Positions 25,269 to 34,646 of a stretch of 64,000 nt of DNA are shown here, one piece after another. The stretch is from NCBI RefSeq assembly GCF_000378425.1, contig NZ_KB899812.1:141683-205682 (forward strand), given 5' to 3'. Under the pieces are notes generated by a model. That model was given only the letters and a program-made list of their open reading frames with translations. It was not told the origin of the DNA and ran no database searches. The DNA is from Cohnella laeviribosi DSM 21336 (GTDB lineage: Bacteria > Bacillota > Bacilli > Paenibacillales > Paenibacillaceae). The position numbers and the translations under genes were made by a program. Each line of letters begins with the position of its first letter. The stretch's first letter is position 1.

Positions 25269-26600
25269 TCACAAGATGATGCGGCGCGTCTGCAGTTCCA
25301 GCTCGGCCGGCTTGTTGCGAAACAAGCGGACAAGCACGAACAGGCACACGATGCCGAGTACGGCATAAAGGCCGGCAAACAGCCAGAACGTAACGCTAAC
25401 GTGGGGATTGGTCGTCGCCGCATCGGAAACGCGCATATAACCCCTCAAAATCCAGGGTTGTCTTCCGACCTCCGCATAAAACCATCCGAGTTCGATGGCA
25501 AGCAAGGACAGCGGTCCTCCCGCCAAAATGGCCGCCAGCATCCAGCGGTTGTAGGCATGGCGCCGTTTCAGCCGCAGCAGCGCAACAAAAAGAACGGGGA
25601 CGGCCAGCAAATAAAACCCGATAACGACCATGGCGTCAAACAAATAATGCACATAGAGCGGAGGCCATTCGTCCTTCGGAAATTCGTTCAGGCCGGCCAC
25701 AACCCCGTCGGAACGATGGGTCGCGAGCAGACTGAGCGCCCAAGGAATTTCAAGAGCCCCGGTAACCTCTTGCGTTTCCGGGTCCACCTGGCCTCCGATA
25801 AGCAGGGGAGCCCGGCTGCCGGTGTCGAAATGCCACTCGGCGGCAGCGAGCTTCTCCGGCTGCTCTTGGGCCAGAAACCGGGCGGACATATCCCCGATTC
25901 CGATCGTAAGGGCCGCCAGGAGAAGGCCTGCCGTCATGTTCAGGCGAATCGATTTCCGGTAATAATCGTCCATTCGGCCCCTCAGCATCGCGAAAGCGGC
26001 AATCATGGCCAACAGAAACGCGGCTGTCAAATAGGCGGAAGACAAGACGTGCGCCACCTTCGACGGAGCCGCCGGATTGAACATGGCGGCGAGCGGATCG
26101 ATGTGCGTCAGCCTCCCGTTTTCGAGCGTGAATCCTTGCGGCGTATTCATAAAAGCGTTGACGGTTGTAATAAACAGCGCGGAACCCGATGAACCGATCA
26201 GAATCGGAAGAGTCAGCAGCCAATGGATATACGGATTGGAGAACCGGTTCCAGGTATAGAGATAGATGCCGAGAAAGATGGCTTCAAAGAAAAACGCAAA
26301 CGTCTCCATAAACAGCGGCAAACCGATCACGTTGCCTGCCAATCGCATGAATTCCGGCCACAACAGGCTGAGCTGAAGCCCGATGCAGGTTCCGGTTACG
26401 ACGCCGACGGCCACCGTGATCACAAAGCCGCGCGCCCATCTCCGGGCCATTAACGAATAATGCGCATCCTTCTTCCGAATCCCCATCCATTCGGCCAATG
26501 ATATGAATACCGGAATGCCCACGCCGACCGTCGCAAACAGAATATGAAAAGCCAGCGTCATCTCCGTTAATCCGCGGCTCCAATCCACCGTTGCCAACAC
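25269..26600 (-). CDS. cydA: Cytochrome bd oxidase subunit I
   Basis: 443 residues, the short Q-loop form found in Firmicutes. The haem ligand His is in LTEMTLAFHILFA, a second His in PSKVAHVLSSAYL, and GRQPWILRGYMRV carries the Met ligand. The start is GTG after GAGGGGGAATC. The operon cydA-cydB-cydS should support respiration at low oxygen. No cydCD in view. Confidence 0.92.
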   Translation of the reverse strand: MLATVDWSRGLTEMTLAFHILFATVGVGIPVFISLAEWMGIRKKDAHYSLMARRWARGFVITVAVGVVTGTCIGLQLSLLWPEFMRLAGNVIGLPLFMETFAFFFEAIFLGIYLYTWNRFSNPYIHWLLTLPILIGSSGSALFITTVNAFMNTPQGFTLENGRLTHIDPLAAMFNPAAPSKVAHVLSSAYLTAAFLLAMIAAFAMLRGRMDDYYRKSIRLNMTAGLLLAALTIGIGDMSARFLAQEQPEKLAAAEWHFDTGSRAPLLIGGQVDPETQEVTGALEIPWALSLLATHRSDGVVAGLNEFPKDEWPPLYVHYLFDAMVVIGFYLLAVPVLFVALLRLKRRHAYNRWMLAAILAGGPLSLLAIELGWFYAEVGRQPWILRGYMRVSDAATTNPHVSVTFWLFAGLYAVLGIVCLFVLVRLFRNKPAELELQTRRIIL

Positions 26601-26699
26601 GATTCCCCCTCGACACCCTAACGGGGTGCCTGCTGTTTCCTCATATGGTACCTATACCCAAAAACTTTATGTATGCGGTACGTTTGCGTACAGAGGAAC

Positions 26700-26731
26700 A
26701 GCGGCCGACTCCCCTTCGGGAATCGGCCGCT
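26700..26731 (-). terminator. Hairpin after the GH16 gene
   Basis: A 9-bp GC-rich stem (26700-26708 with 26723-26731) lies 20 bases past the GH16 stop. No long T-run follows, so it may act as a terminator or an mRNA stabiliser. Confidence 0.5.
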
Positions 26732-26750
26732 GCCGGCCTGATCCGAACGA

Positions 26751-28004
26751 TTATTGCAATCGGATCAAATTCCACTTTTGCGCGCCGGTGCCGTTGTCCG
26801 TCCAGATTTGGACGTTCGTGCCGTCGGCCGTTCCCGACGAGGCGACGTCCAGCGCTTTGCCGCTGTTCACGTTGATGAGCTTATAGGAACCGTCCGCGTT
26901 CCGGATGATGTTCCACTTCTGCGCGCCGTTGCCTAGGTCGGTCCAGACCTGCACGTTCGTGCCGTCGGCCGTTCCCGATCCCGCCACGTCGAGCGCCAGG
27001 GCGCTGTTCACGTTGATCAGCTTGTAGGAGCCGTCCGCGTTGCGGTAGATGGTCCATTTTTGCGCGCCGGTGCCATTGTCCGTCCAGATTTGAACGTTCG
27101 TGCCGGGCGCCGTTCCGGCTGACGCGACATCCAGCGCTTTGCCGCTGTTCACGTTGATCAGCTTGTAGGTTCCACCGGAGACGATGTCGCCGGAAGGCGG
27201 CGGCGTGCCTCCGTCTTGATACACCCTTACGTAATCGACGAACATTTTCGCCGGGAAAACGGTGGAAGCATCGGGCGAACCCGGCCAGTTGCCGCCGACC
27301 GCCATGTTCAGCAGAATGAAATGCTCCTTATGGAACTCTTCCGTCGAATTGATGTTGTTCTCGATGTTGGCTTCCTTGAACTGGACGCCGTCGATAAACC
27401 ACTTGATCGCGCTGGGCGTCCATTCGATGGAATAGACGTGATACTGGGTCACGTCGATCGTATGGCTGGGTCCGCCGTACGAAGCATGGCCGTTGGCATC
27501 CCAATGGATATACCCGTGCGTGTTGTTTTCGTTGTTGACATGCTCCATGATGTCGATTTCGCCGCTTTTGGGCCAGCCTACCGTTCCGATATCCGCGCCC
27601 AGCGTCCAGAAAGCCGGCCACAGGCCTTGACCCTTCGGCAGCTTGATTCGTGCTTCGATCCTTCCGTACTTAAAGCTTTTCTTCCCTTGCGTCTTCAAGC
27701 GGGCCGACGTGTAGTTCATGCCGCCGTAGGATTCCTTCCTGGCTTCGATGACCAGGTTTCCGTTTTCGATTCTGGCGTTCTCCGGGCGGTTGGTGTAATA
27801 CTCCAGTTCGTTGTTCCCCCAGCCTCCGCTACCGGTGCCGATCTCGAACGTCCAGTTGTTGGTGTCGATAGAGGGTCCGTTGAATTCATCGCTCCATACC
27901 AGATTATAGGCCGCATTCGCCGTTGAGATGGGGAATAACGTCGCCACGAGCGCCAGCACCGTAAGAAAGACAAACGACTTTGCACCCTTGAATAAACGGT
28001 TCAT
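26751..28004 (-). CDS. Secreted GH16 endo-beta-glucanase with C-terminal ricin-type lectin module
   Basis: 417 residues. A signal peptide ends at ANA. The GH16 domain (about 30-275) carries the catalytic GEIDIMEHV, with [13 protein letters not shown] and WPAFWTLG as in laminarinase-type (beta-1,3-glucan) members. After a Pro/Ser linker, three 45-residue repeats with [15 protein letters not shown] and QKW form a CBM13/ricin trefoil that binds sugar. ATG follows AGGAGGGAAATT. A cre-like site lies upstream. Confidence 0.93.
   Translation of the reverse strand: MNRLFKGAKSFVFLTVLALVATLFPISTANAAYNLVWSDEFNGPSIDTNNWTFEIGTGSGGWGNNELEYYTNRPENARIENGNLVIEARKESYGGMNYTSARLKTQGKKSFKYGRIEARIKLPKGQGLWPAFWTLGADIGTVGWPKSGEIDIMEHVNNENNTHGYIHWDANGHASYGGPSHTIDVTQYHVYSIEWTPSAIKWFIDGVQFKEANIENNINSTEEFHKEHFILLNMAVGGNWPGSPDASTVFPAKMFVDYVRVYQDGGTPPPSGDIVSGGTYKLINVNSGKALDVASAGTAPGTNVQIWTDNGTGAQKWTIYRNADGSYKLINVNSALALDVAGSGTADGTNVQVWTDLGNGAQKWNIIRNADGSYKLINVNSGKALDVASSGTADGTNVQIWTDNGTGAQKWNLIRLQ
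26760..27170 (-). repeat. Three tandem 138-bp repeats encoding the ricin-type lectin module
   Basis: The DNA of the three lectin subdomains is very alike (for example TTGAACGTTCGTGCC-type blocks recur at about 138-base spacing), suggesting recent duplication or gene conversion. Confidence 0.7.
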
Positions 28005-28372
28005 AATTTCCCTCCTAATGGTTTTGGGATAAAGCTTGCGGGTTACCGTATGCGTTGTGAGAGGACGTGCAACCCCCCACCTCCTTCGCAAAATGTAATT
28101 GATCCCATATTTTTGAAGCGCTTCCACTAACCTGAGTGTACCACGAGGGACATAACAATAAAAATAGGTAGTTAATCCTAAATTAGGAAAGAAGATGCTA
28201 AGCATTCCGGCGCGGTTTTGTCGAAATTAGAGGGGGATCTGTCGGTTCATATCCCTTGCGAAGAATCGATTCGGCCGCCACGGCGCGAGCCTTTATTCGG
28301 ATTCTCCTCGAATGCCCGATCGGGCAGGCCGCCGCATTACATATACTGGCGAAGTGTGGGAGGTGAGAGAAC
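28005..28372. other. Intergenic region between the GH16 gene and the YheC/D gene
   Basis: 368 bases, AT-rich in the middle. It holds the GH16 leader and cre-like site (28114-28126), and plain spacer before the YheC/D gene. I see no further gene. Confidence 0.5.
28114..28126 (-). promoter_or_regulatory. cre-like catabolite control site of the GH16 gene
   Basis: TGGAAGCGCTTCA on the minus strand matches the CcpA consensus TGNAANCGNNNNCA. It lies about 110 bases before the GH16 start, so CcpA repression in the presence of glucose is likely. Confidence 0.6.
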
Positions 28373-29137
28373 ATGATAACATCCGCGCGAAAGAACGTCT
28401 TGAGCAAGTGGCTCAAAACGAAGGCGCTCCTCAAAGACCCGAAAATCCGCAAGCTGGTGCCGGAAACCCGCAGGATGAACGAGAAAACGCTCCGTTCGAT
28501 GCTGAACCGTTACGCCATGGTTTATGTCAAGCCGGTTGCGGGCACCTACGGCAATGGAGTTATGCGCGTGGAACGCGCCAACGGCGTGTATACGTATCAA
28601 ACGGGGGAAAAAAAGCGCACGTTCGGCTCCTTCGCTTCTCTTTACCGCTCCATTCTTCGCCATAAGCGCAAACGCCCCTATTTGGTTCAAAAAGGCATCC
28701 GGCTCTTGAAGTACAAAGGCCGCCGATTCGATATCCGCGTCATGGTCCAGCGCAATCTTCAGGGAACTTGGGAGAAGACCGGCATCATCGGGCGAGTGGC
28801 CCATCCGCGAAAAATCGTCACGAATTACCACAGCGGCGGCAAACCGATGGAAGTTCGGACCTTGTTGAATACTCTCGTTTCCGGCAATCGATTGGCCCGA
28901 ATCGAGAACCGCCTCTCCCGGGCCGGGTACGATGCCGCCAAAGTTCTCAGCCGCACGTATCCCGGACTGAACATGATCGGGGCGGACATTGGCTTGGACG
29001 CCCATTTTCGCCCGTGGATCATCGAACTGAACACGAATCCCGACCCTTATATTTTCAGGCATTTGAAAGACAAGCGCATCCCGCGCAAGGTCCTCCGTTA
29101 CGCCAGGGCATTAAAACGAATACCGCCGGCCAGGTAA
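28373..29137 (+). CDS. YheC/YheD-family ATP-grasp protein (spore coat associated)
   Basis: 254 residues. ATP-grasp features are seen: VYVKPVAGTYGNGVMRV (ATP-binding lysine and glycine loop), PYLVQKGI, FDIRVMVQR and the metal-binding IIELNTNPDP. In spore formers this family is linked to the coat. Some neighbours of this family are longer (about 350-450), so this is a short version. GGAGGTGAG precedes the ATG. Confidence 0.85.
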   Translation: MITSARKNVLSKWLKTKALLKDPKIRKLVPETRRMNEKTLRSMLNRYAMVYVKPVAGTYGNGVMRVERANGVYTYQTGEKKRTFGSFASLYRSILRHKRKRPYLVQKGIRLLKYKGRRFDIRVMVQRNLQGTWEKTGIIGRVAHPRKIVTNYHSGGKPMEVRTLLNTLVSGNRLARIENRLSRAGYDAAKVLSRTYPGLNMIGADIGLDAHFRPWIIELNTNPDPYIFRHLKDKRIPRKVLRYARALKRIPPAR

Positions 29138-29150
29138 AGCCGGCGGGTTC
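29123..29150 (+). terminator. Hairpin at the end of the YheC/D gene
   Basis: CCGCCGGC pairs with GCCGGCGG (29123-29130 with 29139-29146), followed by GTTCTTG. The stem starts inside the last codons. Confidence 0.5.
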
Positions 29151-29325
29151 TTGAAAAGCCGGCTCAAGTAATCGCCTCCGGCGAACCGGTTGCCGAGCAG
29201 AGGCCCGAATACGATAGAATCCCTCTTGCGCGGACAGGGAGAATCAAACCTCTAACTGTCGACACAGGAGGGATTTCTCGTGGAAAAAACCGGGTGGGAG
29301 GCAGCGGCCGACACGACGGCAACCT

Positions 29326-30109
29326 TTATACTAATACGCCCTTCATGGTGGTTACGGCTTGTCCGGAGATCGTGATTGATTCTTTCTTGCCCGACGGATA
29401 ATCTTAACGTGCCTTGGCGGGCGGATAATTGAATGGCCTTCAAATTCCTCCGGTTCAATTTCCGCATCCAAAAAGGCCCCAAACAACAATGAGCCGCTCC
29501 GGTAACCGGATCTTCATCAATGCCGACAGCGGGACAAAAGCATCTGGATACAAAATCGTATTCCGGATTGCTGGATTTACTGGTCACAATGATCCCGTTC
29601 GTGTCAACGTTCTTTAACCGATGCAAATCGGGCTTCAAATTTCGTACGACTTCTTCGTTCTCGACCTCGACCAAATAATCCAGTCTGCTCTTTCCGACGT
29701 AAGCAAACGGCACGCCTAACCCTTCAATGAGTTCCCGCGGAGGCGGACACTCGGATGCGATCTCCAACGGAAAGTCCATGTGAATCCAATCGCGCTCCTT
29801 TCTCGCGGCGATCGGCCCGCTCTTGGTCAGGAAAGAGATTTCTGTCTCCGTGCAGATCTTTTCTTCCCATAAAATATGGGCGCTCGCAAGCGTTGCATGC
29901 CCGCACAAATCCACTTCCGCTTGAGGCGTAAACCACCTAAGCCTGTAGCCTTGACGTTCCTTATATAAAAAAGCGGTTTCGGAACAATTCATTTCGTTGG
30001 CCACTTGCTGCATCCATTCATCCGGCCGGATCGTATCAAGCAAGCAAACGGCAGCCGGATTTCCGCGATAGGGCCTATTCGTAAAGGCATCCACAATAAG
30101 AATATTCAT
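29326..30109 (-). pseudogene. PhzF-family epimerase-like gene with a late frameshift
   Basis: The main frame reads as PhzF from the start (VDAFTNRPYRGNPAAVCLL, MNCSETAFL, WFTPQAEVDLCGHATLA, GIDEDPVTGAAHC). Near 29385-29400 the reading frame is lost. The expected end, ESITISGQAVTTMKGVLV then a stop at 29326, continues in another frame, while the original frame runs into a meaningless 40-residue tail to 29252. A one-base loss or a sequencing error explains it. All but about 25 residues are intact, so activity may survive. Confidence 0.75.
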
Positions 30110-30145
30110 GACGTTTCACCTCCGGGATCTTCTCCAAGAAATGGC

Positions 30146-31678
30146 CTATTGATATTCCTCCAAGGCCTGTTGCAACGATGCTTTGGTGTCGACCTTCTCG
30201 GTAAAGGGAATCCCCAATTCGATCATGGTGTTTGCAATTTCAGGACGAATGCCAGTGATAATCGCTTTACATCCGAGCAAGCCAATTCCCTCTACAATTC
30301 GGAACAAATGTCCCACCACAGCCGTATCCATAAACGCAACGCCGGACAAATCGATAATAATTTTTTGGATTTTCAAGGTGGCGATTTGATTTAATGTCCG
30401 TTCCTGGACTCTTTTAGCCCGATAGGTGTCCAATGTGCCGACAATGGGCAGCACCGCCATCGAAGAGGATAAAGGAATAATGGGGACGGACAATTCATCG
30501 ATCGTTTCGCGGTGGGAACGAAGCAATTCATCCTTGTACTCGATATAGCTCGAAAAATAATGGAAAATATAATGATCCAACATAAAATTGGTTTTGATTC
30601 CGAGTTGAAACACACCCTCCATGTCAAGCTCGACGTGCTTATGATAGTTATGCAGGAAATTCCAATATAATTTACGAAACGCCTGAAGCAATTCCAGTTT
30701 TAAGACTAAGGGAAAGTCGTTCTGTGCGCCATTCTTTCCGAGTTCCTTGGCGAGCATAGTCAGCTCATGCTGACGATCTTCCACCAAGAGCTTTGCCATT
30801 TTTTCGAAAATCTCATGTACATTGATTTTATACATGGAATTTTTAACCAATTGAATCGTATCTCGGGTCTCTGAAGTAAACAACTCATTAAAACGATCCT
30901 GGTTCAGCAAAAAATATTCTTTAAAGCTTTGACCTTTTACATATTGCAGTTCCAAATTCATCGCTCCAATCTGTTCGATCATTTTCGTTTGAAATTGAAT
31001 GGTAAATGTCGTTCCGATTCCTTCTCTGCTTTTTACATCGATTGTACCTCCATGTTGGTAGATGGTCGAATAGACCTGCGTCAGCCCCATTCCCGTGCCT
31101 TCATCCTTCGTTGTAAAGAAAGGGGTACCTAACAGTTGAAGCTTTTCTTTAGGTACCCCAACCCCTGTATCCGTAACGCTGACATAAATAAAGTCGCCCA
31201 TACGGTAATGCTCGATGGTAATGGTCCCTTCATTGGGAATGGCTTCAAACGCATTTTTCAAGAGATTAAAAAACGCTTTCTTTAACTGATTTCTTTTCCC
31301 ATAAATGATTTCATCACTATTGCGAAATTTCTTTGCAATTTGAACCCGATAGATTTGATCCTGAAACAAATAAAGCAAAGACTCCAATTCCGAACAAAGA
31401 TTAATCGCAATACAGGACTCATCTTCCAAGTCGGGCTTCGACACCTGCAATAAATCGTGCAACGTAGAGATTGCCTGTTCCAATTCCGAACAAGCAAAAT
31501 CCAAATAACTATGGGAAACCTCCCTTTGCAGCAATTGCAGAAATCCCTTCACTGCCGTTAATGGATTTCTCACTTCGTGCGCGATTCCCGCAGCTATTTG
31601 ACCTATGGAAGCAAGACGGCTTAATGTATCGTCCGTTTGAGTTGCTTTTTTAGTTTTTTCCTGTCCATTTGGTTGCAA
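30146..31678 (-). CDS. Histidine kinase-RsbR-STAS fusion, stressosome-like regulator
   Basis: 510 residues from TTG at 31678 (GAGAGG upstream); an ATG at 31720 would overlap rsbT by 71 bases. Order: HisKA with GIAHEVRNPLTAVKGFLQLL (His about 34), HATPase with DTGVGVP and GTGMGL, a helical RsbR-type middle (about 255-390), and a STAS domain at the end (IIIDLSGVAFMDTAVVGHLF, GIRPEIANTMIELGI). The STAS Thr in MDTAV corresponds to a phosphorylated position in RsbR. There is no membrane segment. It directly overlaps the RsbT-like kinase gene. Confidence 0.85.
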   Translation of the reverse strand: MQPNGQEKTKKATQTDDTLSRLASIGQIAAGIAHEVRNPLTAVKGFLQLLQREVSHSYLDFACSELEQAISTLHDLLQVSKPDLEDESCIAINLCSELESLLYLFQDQIYRVQIAKKFRNSDEIIYGKRNQLKKAFFNLLKNAFEAIPNEGTITIEHYRMGDFIYVSVTDTGVGVPKEKLQLLGTPFFTTKDEGTGMGLTQVYSTIYQHGGTIDVKSREGIGTTFTIQFQTKMIEQIGAMNLELQYVKGQSFKEYFLLNQDRFNELFTSETRDTIQLVKNSMYKINVHEIFEKMAKLLVEDRQHELTMLAKELGKNGAQNDFPLVLKLELLQAFRKLYWNFLHNYHKHVELDMEGVFQLGIKTNFMLDHYIFHYFSSYIEYKDELLRSHRETIDELSVPIIPLSSSMAVLPIVGTLDTYRAKRVQERTLNQIATLKIQKIIIDLSGVAFMDTAVVGHLFRIVEGIGLLGCKAIITGIRPEIANTMIELGIPFTEKVDTKASLQQALEEYQ

Positions 31679-32045
31679 CGATTTTCGTTCCTCTCGTCGA
31701 AGTCTCAATCTGAAATTCATCCATTAATCTCTTCACACCGGATAATCCGAGTCCTAGTCCACGCGAAGACGATCCCTTTTTGCCATTTAACACTTCATCT
31801 ATATTGGGAATTCCCGGCCCTTCATCGGTCACGGTAAAACGGATTCCCTGATTGATTAATTCACAATAAAAAAGCCCTTTGCCGCAAGCATGATCCAAAA
31901 TGTTTCTTGTTAGCTCCGAAACGCTTACATAAATTCTCTGTTGATCCGACTCGGAAAAAGGGAGCTGCTTCATAAAATGACGAACCGTGCTTAAGGCAAA
32001 ATAGATATCATCTTCCGAAGAGATGTTCACTTTCTGATAGGTCAT
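31650..32045 (-). CDS. RsbT-like serine/threonine kinase (anti-sigma fold)
   Basis: 131 residues with the compact GHKL ATPase fold: ELTRNILDHA (N box), VTDEGPGIP (G1) and GSSSRGLGLGLSGVKRLMDE (G2). RsbT phosphorylates STAS proteins of the RsbR/RsbS stressosome. Here the only STAS partner encoded next to it is the fused kinase protein. No RsbS is nearby. Confidence 0.85.
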   Translation of the reverse strand: MTYQKVNISSEDDIYFALSTVRHFMKQLPFSESDQQRIYVSVSELTRNILDHACGKGLFYCELINQGIRFTVTDEGPGIPNIDEVLNGKKGSSSRGLGLGLSGVKRLMDEFQIETSTRGTKIVATKWTGKN

Positions 32046-32225
32046 CGGCTAAGGAATCCCCCATGCTGCATCGGACTTCTTTTTCATTCGATTGATACTC
32101 TGATGATACTCCGAACTGCAATCGCTACCTCTTAATATTTCGATATATACCCCGAATCTCCTACTAGCGCATTGTTATTTTGACCAATTTTCTTCTGTTT
32201 CGGCAGAGGTTGCCCTACAGGCCTC
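32046..32225. other. Intergenic region upstream of the rsbT-like gene
   Basis: This AT-rich stretch must hold the promoter of the rsbT-kinase pair; no convincing box stands out. It ends at the left target duplication of the mobile unit. Confidence 0.4.
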
Positions 32226-32242
32226 CGACCGGATCATAAACG
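32226..32242. repeat. Left target-site duplication of the mobile unit
   Basis: 17 bases abutting the left terminal repeat. 15 of 17 match 38161-38177, which abut the right terminal repeat. Confidence 0.7.
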
Positions 32243-32476
32243 TGTCAATCGTCTGTGAAAATGTCACCTTAACTGTTCTGTGAAAATGTCATATTCCCCC
32301 CTGGCCGATTTAAAGGATTATGCGGGAAGCGCGGATCCCCCGTCAAGGGTTGCCTATCGGCAATCGTTTGACGACGACGGCTGCGCCGCCCTTTGACGAT
32401 GACCCGCTGAACAAACATGATTAGGCGACGGGCAGAGAAGTAATCATGCAGTTACGTGTTGTGCACGGTAATTTTG

Positions 32477-32512
32477 TAAAAAGAAAAGAGCCGGCTTAAC
32501 CCACCCGGCTCG
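32477..32512 (-). terminator. Rho-independent terminator of the secreted-protein gene
   Basis: Stem GAGCCGG/CCGGCTC (32488-32494 with 32505-32511) followed on the minus strand by TTTTCTTTTT. Confidence 0.8.
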
Positions 32513-32573
32513 ATTCCTTATTATTCTGTTTTTCGCCAATCCATTACATTCTTCTTGACCAGCATCGAAATTA

Positions 32574-33563
32574 TTACTGCGTGATTTGTGCCGGGAAGCT
32601 CGGGTTAATGATGTACTGCGTCAGGCTCGCGGTTTGGTCGTTGTTGTAGAAACGATAGAAGCTGATAAACGATTGCCTCGGTGCGTACGGATCCTTGTAC
32701 GCATTTACCGCGCTCGTGGGGCTGGCGTAGTTAGTAGCGTAATCCGTATTCGATTTGTCTGTCGTTTTCGAATAAGGAGATCCGTTGTTGTATCCTGCAA
32801 GGGTATGTGAAGATGCTACACTAACCATGTTCGATACATAGGAAAGGCTTTGATAGTTGTCCGATTGGCCGTCCAGCTTTACATATGAGAAGCAGACAGT
32901 AGACAAGCTACGGTGCGTAATAACATGGCTGTTATTGGTTACTTGGCTGTTATCGGAGAACAGCATCTCATACGGTAGCCATTGTACGATCGGGATTGTA
33001 CCAATCGCCTTTTGTGCATACATCTGCGCGATATAAGTCACATTTTTAACGAGAATTTGCTTGTTGGTGTATAGGGTCACACCGTTTTGCCCTGCAGCGA
33101 GGTTTGTGCCTCCTGCAAGCCCTTGGGCATACAATTCCTGAACGGCATACGTCGTACCGCCAGTGTAATAAGTATAACGGATATCATACCATTTAACGTT
33201 CGAGTTAGACGGAGGAACCGTCACTTGGATGCTAACATCGCTGCCTCCATTCGCGATGGCTTGAGCCTGCGCAGGCGTAATGGCGTTCACACCCAATGCC
33301 TGGAGATCTGCTTCCAGTTGAACCTCGGTGCTATCCAGTTGCTGCGGATCAACGTCTGTACCGTTCTTTGCTGCTTGAAGCAGCTTTTTCGCCCGATACT
33401 CACCGAGCTCCTCAAACTTAGCCCTGATCTTCTCCTTTTTGGCGTCGATTGCGGCGTTATGCTTATCTTGGGCTGGGGTGTTCTTTGCTGGGGTCGCCAT
33501 TGCCGATGAAGCGAAGACAAGTACCATCAGGATGGACGTCAGGAGCATTGACACTTTTCTCAT
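32574..33563 (-). CDS. Secreted protein of unknown function
   Basis: 329 residues. A signal peptide ends at AMA. A charged helical segment (about 30-75: DKHNAAIDAKKEKIRAKFEE) precedes a Tyr/Asn/Thr/Ser-rich, beta-looking C-terminal part, for example WYDIRYTYYTGG. AGGAGG lies before the ATG. It has its own terminator. I recognise no family. As a passenger of the mobile unit next to an ECF sigma pair, it may be controlled by that sigma factor, but this is inference. Confidence 0.75.
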   Translation of the reverse strand: MRKVSMLLTSILMVLVFASSAMATPAKNTPAQDKHNAAIDAKKEKIRAKFEELGEYRAKKLLQAAKNGTDVDPQQLDSTEVQLEADLQALGVNAITPAQAQAIANGGSDVSIQVTVPPSNSNVKWYDIRYTYYTGGTTYAVQELYAQGLAGGTNLAAGQNGVTLYTNKQILVKNVTYIAQMYAQKAIGTIPIVQWLPYEMLFSDNSQVTNNSHVITHRSLSTVCFSYVKLDGQSDNYQSLSYVSNMVSVASSHTLAGYNNGSPYSKTTDKSNTDYATNYASPTSAVNAYKDPYAPRQSFISFYRFYNNDQTASLTQYIINPSFPAQITQ

Positions 33564-33590
33564 AATGAGCCTCCTGGAAAGATTTATTTA

Positions 33591-33613
33591 TTGAAAGCCG
33601 GCCGGCATTTCAA
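33591..33613 (-). promoter_or_regulatory. Inverted repeat in the leader of the secreted-protein gene
   Basis: TTGAAAGCCGGCCGGCATTTCAA is a near-perfect palindrome 28 bases before the start codon. It could be an operator or a 5' stabilising hairpin. Confidence 0.4.
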
Positions 33614-33702
33614 TCTATTAAACATTCAGCCCTTACACTCTATTGAACACGCAAAGGATTGATCTGGTTGCATATAATTTGGCAAAAATGACAAAAAATT
33701 TT

Positions 33703-33750
33703 CGACAAAAACCGAGGGATGAAAGGCTCTATCACCTTTTTCCCTCGGTT
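33703..33750 (-). terminator. Rho-independent terminator of the DUF6199-like gene
   Basis: A 10-bp stem (33710-33719 with 33741-33750) with a further inner pairing, followed on the minus strand by TTTTTGTC and more T. Confidence 0.75.
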
Positions 33751-33770
33751 CCTCAGACCACGATAATGGA

Positions 33771-33971
33771 TTACAGTATCCAGTACCCTAGAACCCCGCC
33801 AATGCCCGCAAGTATGAACAGAACGCCTCCAATGCGAGCAGACACAACATAGAGTCCGGACGGTTCGGTTGCATCATGTGATTTCCAACTTTCGATGATG
33901 GCCCAAACAATCGACGGCCGTATTACCATTAACAACCCTAAAATAATAAGAAGCAAGCTAATGAACCCCAT
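33771..33971 (-). CDS. Small two-helix membrane protein (DUF6199-like)
   Basis: 66 residues. Two transmembrane helices (about 2-18 and 46-64) flank a conserved-looking loop with PSIVWAIIESWKSHDATEPS. That pattern resembles the DUF6199 group of Bacilli. Function unknown. Passenger of the mobile unit, with its own terminator; an AGGAGG lies just before the ATG. Confidence 0.7.
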   Translation of the reverse strand: MGFISLLLIILGLLMVIRPSIVWAIIESWKSHDATEPSGLYVVSARIGGVLFILAGIGGVLGYWIL

Positions 33972-34123
33972 AAGAATGCCTCCTGACGATAGTAACTACC
34001 CCTTTAATAATAAAACACGAAAAGAGTGGTCTTGGTTGCAAGATTTTTTTCCAGAATCGCAACCAACTCAAATCTGTTGGTGTTCTTAAATATGGTAGAA
34101 AAATCATGTGAAAGGGTGTCAAT

Positions 34124-34603
34124 ATGAAGCAAGTGAAACCGCTGGTCTATATGTTTGCAGTGGTGGTATGTTCCATGCTTTTAGTTCCACCAAGTGTTAC
34201 ACACGCCGCTAAACCCAGTACAATCGAAGCGAAAACACCGCCTCCGCCAATCGAAATGACGATTGAAGGTTTTTTTGACCCATCCTTCAAATACCTCGAT
34301 CAAGGCGATAGCAACACAGTAGACAAGGGGAATCAGACGGCCGAAGTTACGGTTACAACCATCGCGAAGCAAACCGTTGCCTCGATCGGGGCGACCATAT
34401 ATTTCGATAAATGGACGGGGAGCGCTTGGGTGCAGGTTGGCTCTCAAACGGTAAGTGCTTCGAATAAGATGCTGTTTAATGGATATGCGGTCTTCGGCAC
34501 GGTTTCCGGTTACTATTACCGGGCGCGCACGGTGCATTGGGTCAGTAACAACGGCACATATGAGCAAGGCAATTACACGTCGAATACGATTTTAGCCAAG
34601 TAA
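34124..34603 (+). CDS. Small secreted protein of unknown function
   Basis: 159 residues. A signal peptide ends at THAA. A Pro-rich spacer (TPPPPIEM) leads to a beta-rich domain (about 45-155) with ATIYFDKWTGSAWVQVGS and YYYRARTVHWV, reminiscent of small Bacillus surface or DUF6147-like proteins. GAAAGGG precedes the ATG. It is the only plus-strand passenger. Confidence 0.7.
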   Translation: MKQVKPLVYMFAVVVCSMLLVPPSVTHAAKPSTIEAKTPPPPIEMTIEGFFDPSFKYLDQGDSNTVDKGNQTAEVTVTTIAKQTVASIGATIYFDKWTGSAWVQVGSQTVSASNKMLFNGYAVFGTVSGYYYRARTVHWVSNNGTYEQGNYTSNTILAK

Positions 34604-34606
34604 ACC

Positions 34607-34645
34607 AAACAGGGAGCGGCAGATATTAGCCCTCCCTGTGTTTAT
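34607..34645. terminator. Bidirectional terminator between convergent passengers
   Basis: ACAGGGAG pairs with CTCCCTGT (34609-34616 with 34632-34639), with A/T runs on both sides. Confidence 0.75.
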
Positions 34646-34646
34646 T

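Noticed and set aside
26760..27170. CRISPR-like repeats
   Set aside because: The repeats are in frame inside the GH16 gene and encode ricin-type lectin subdomains.
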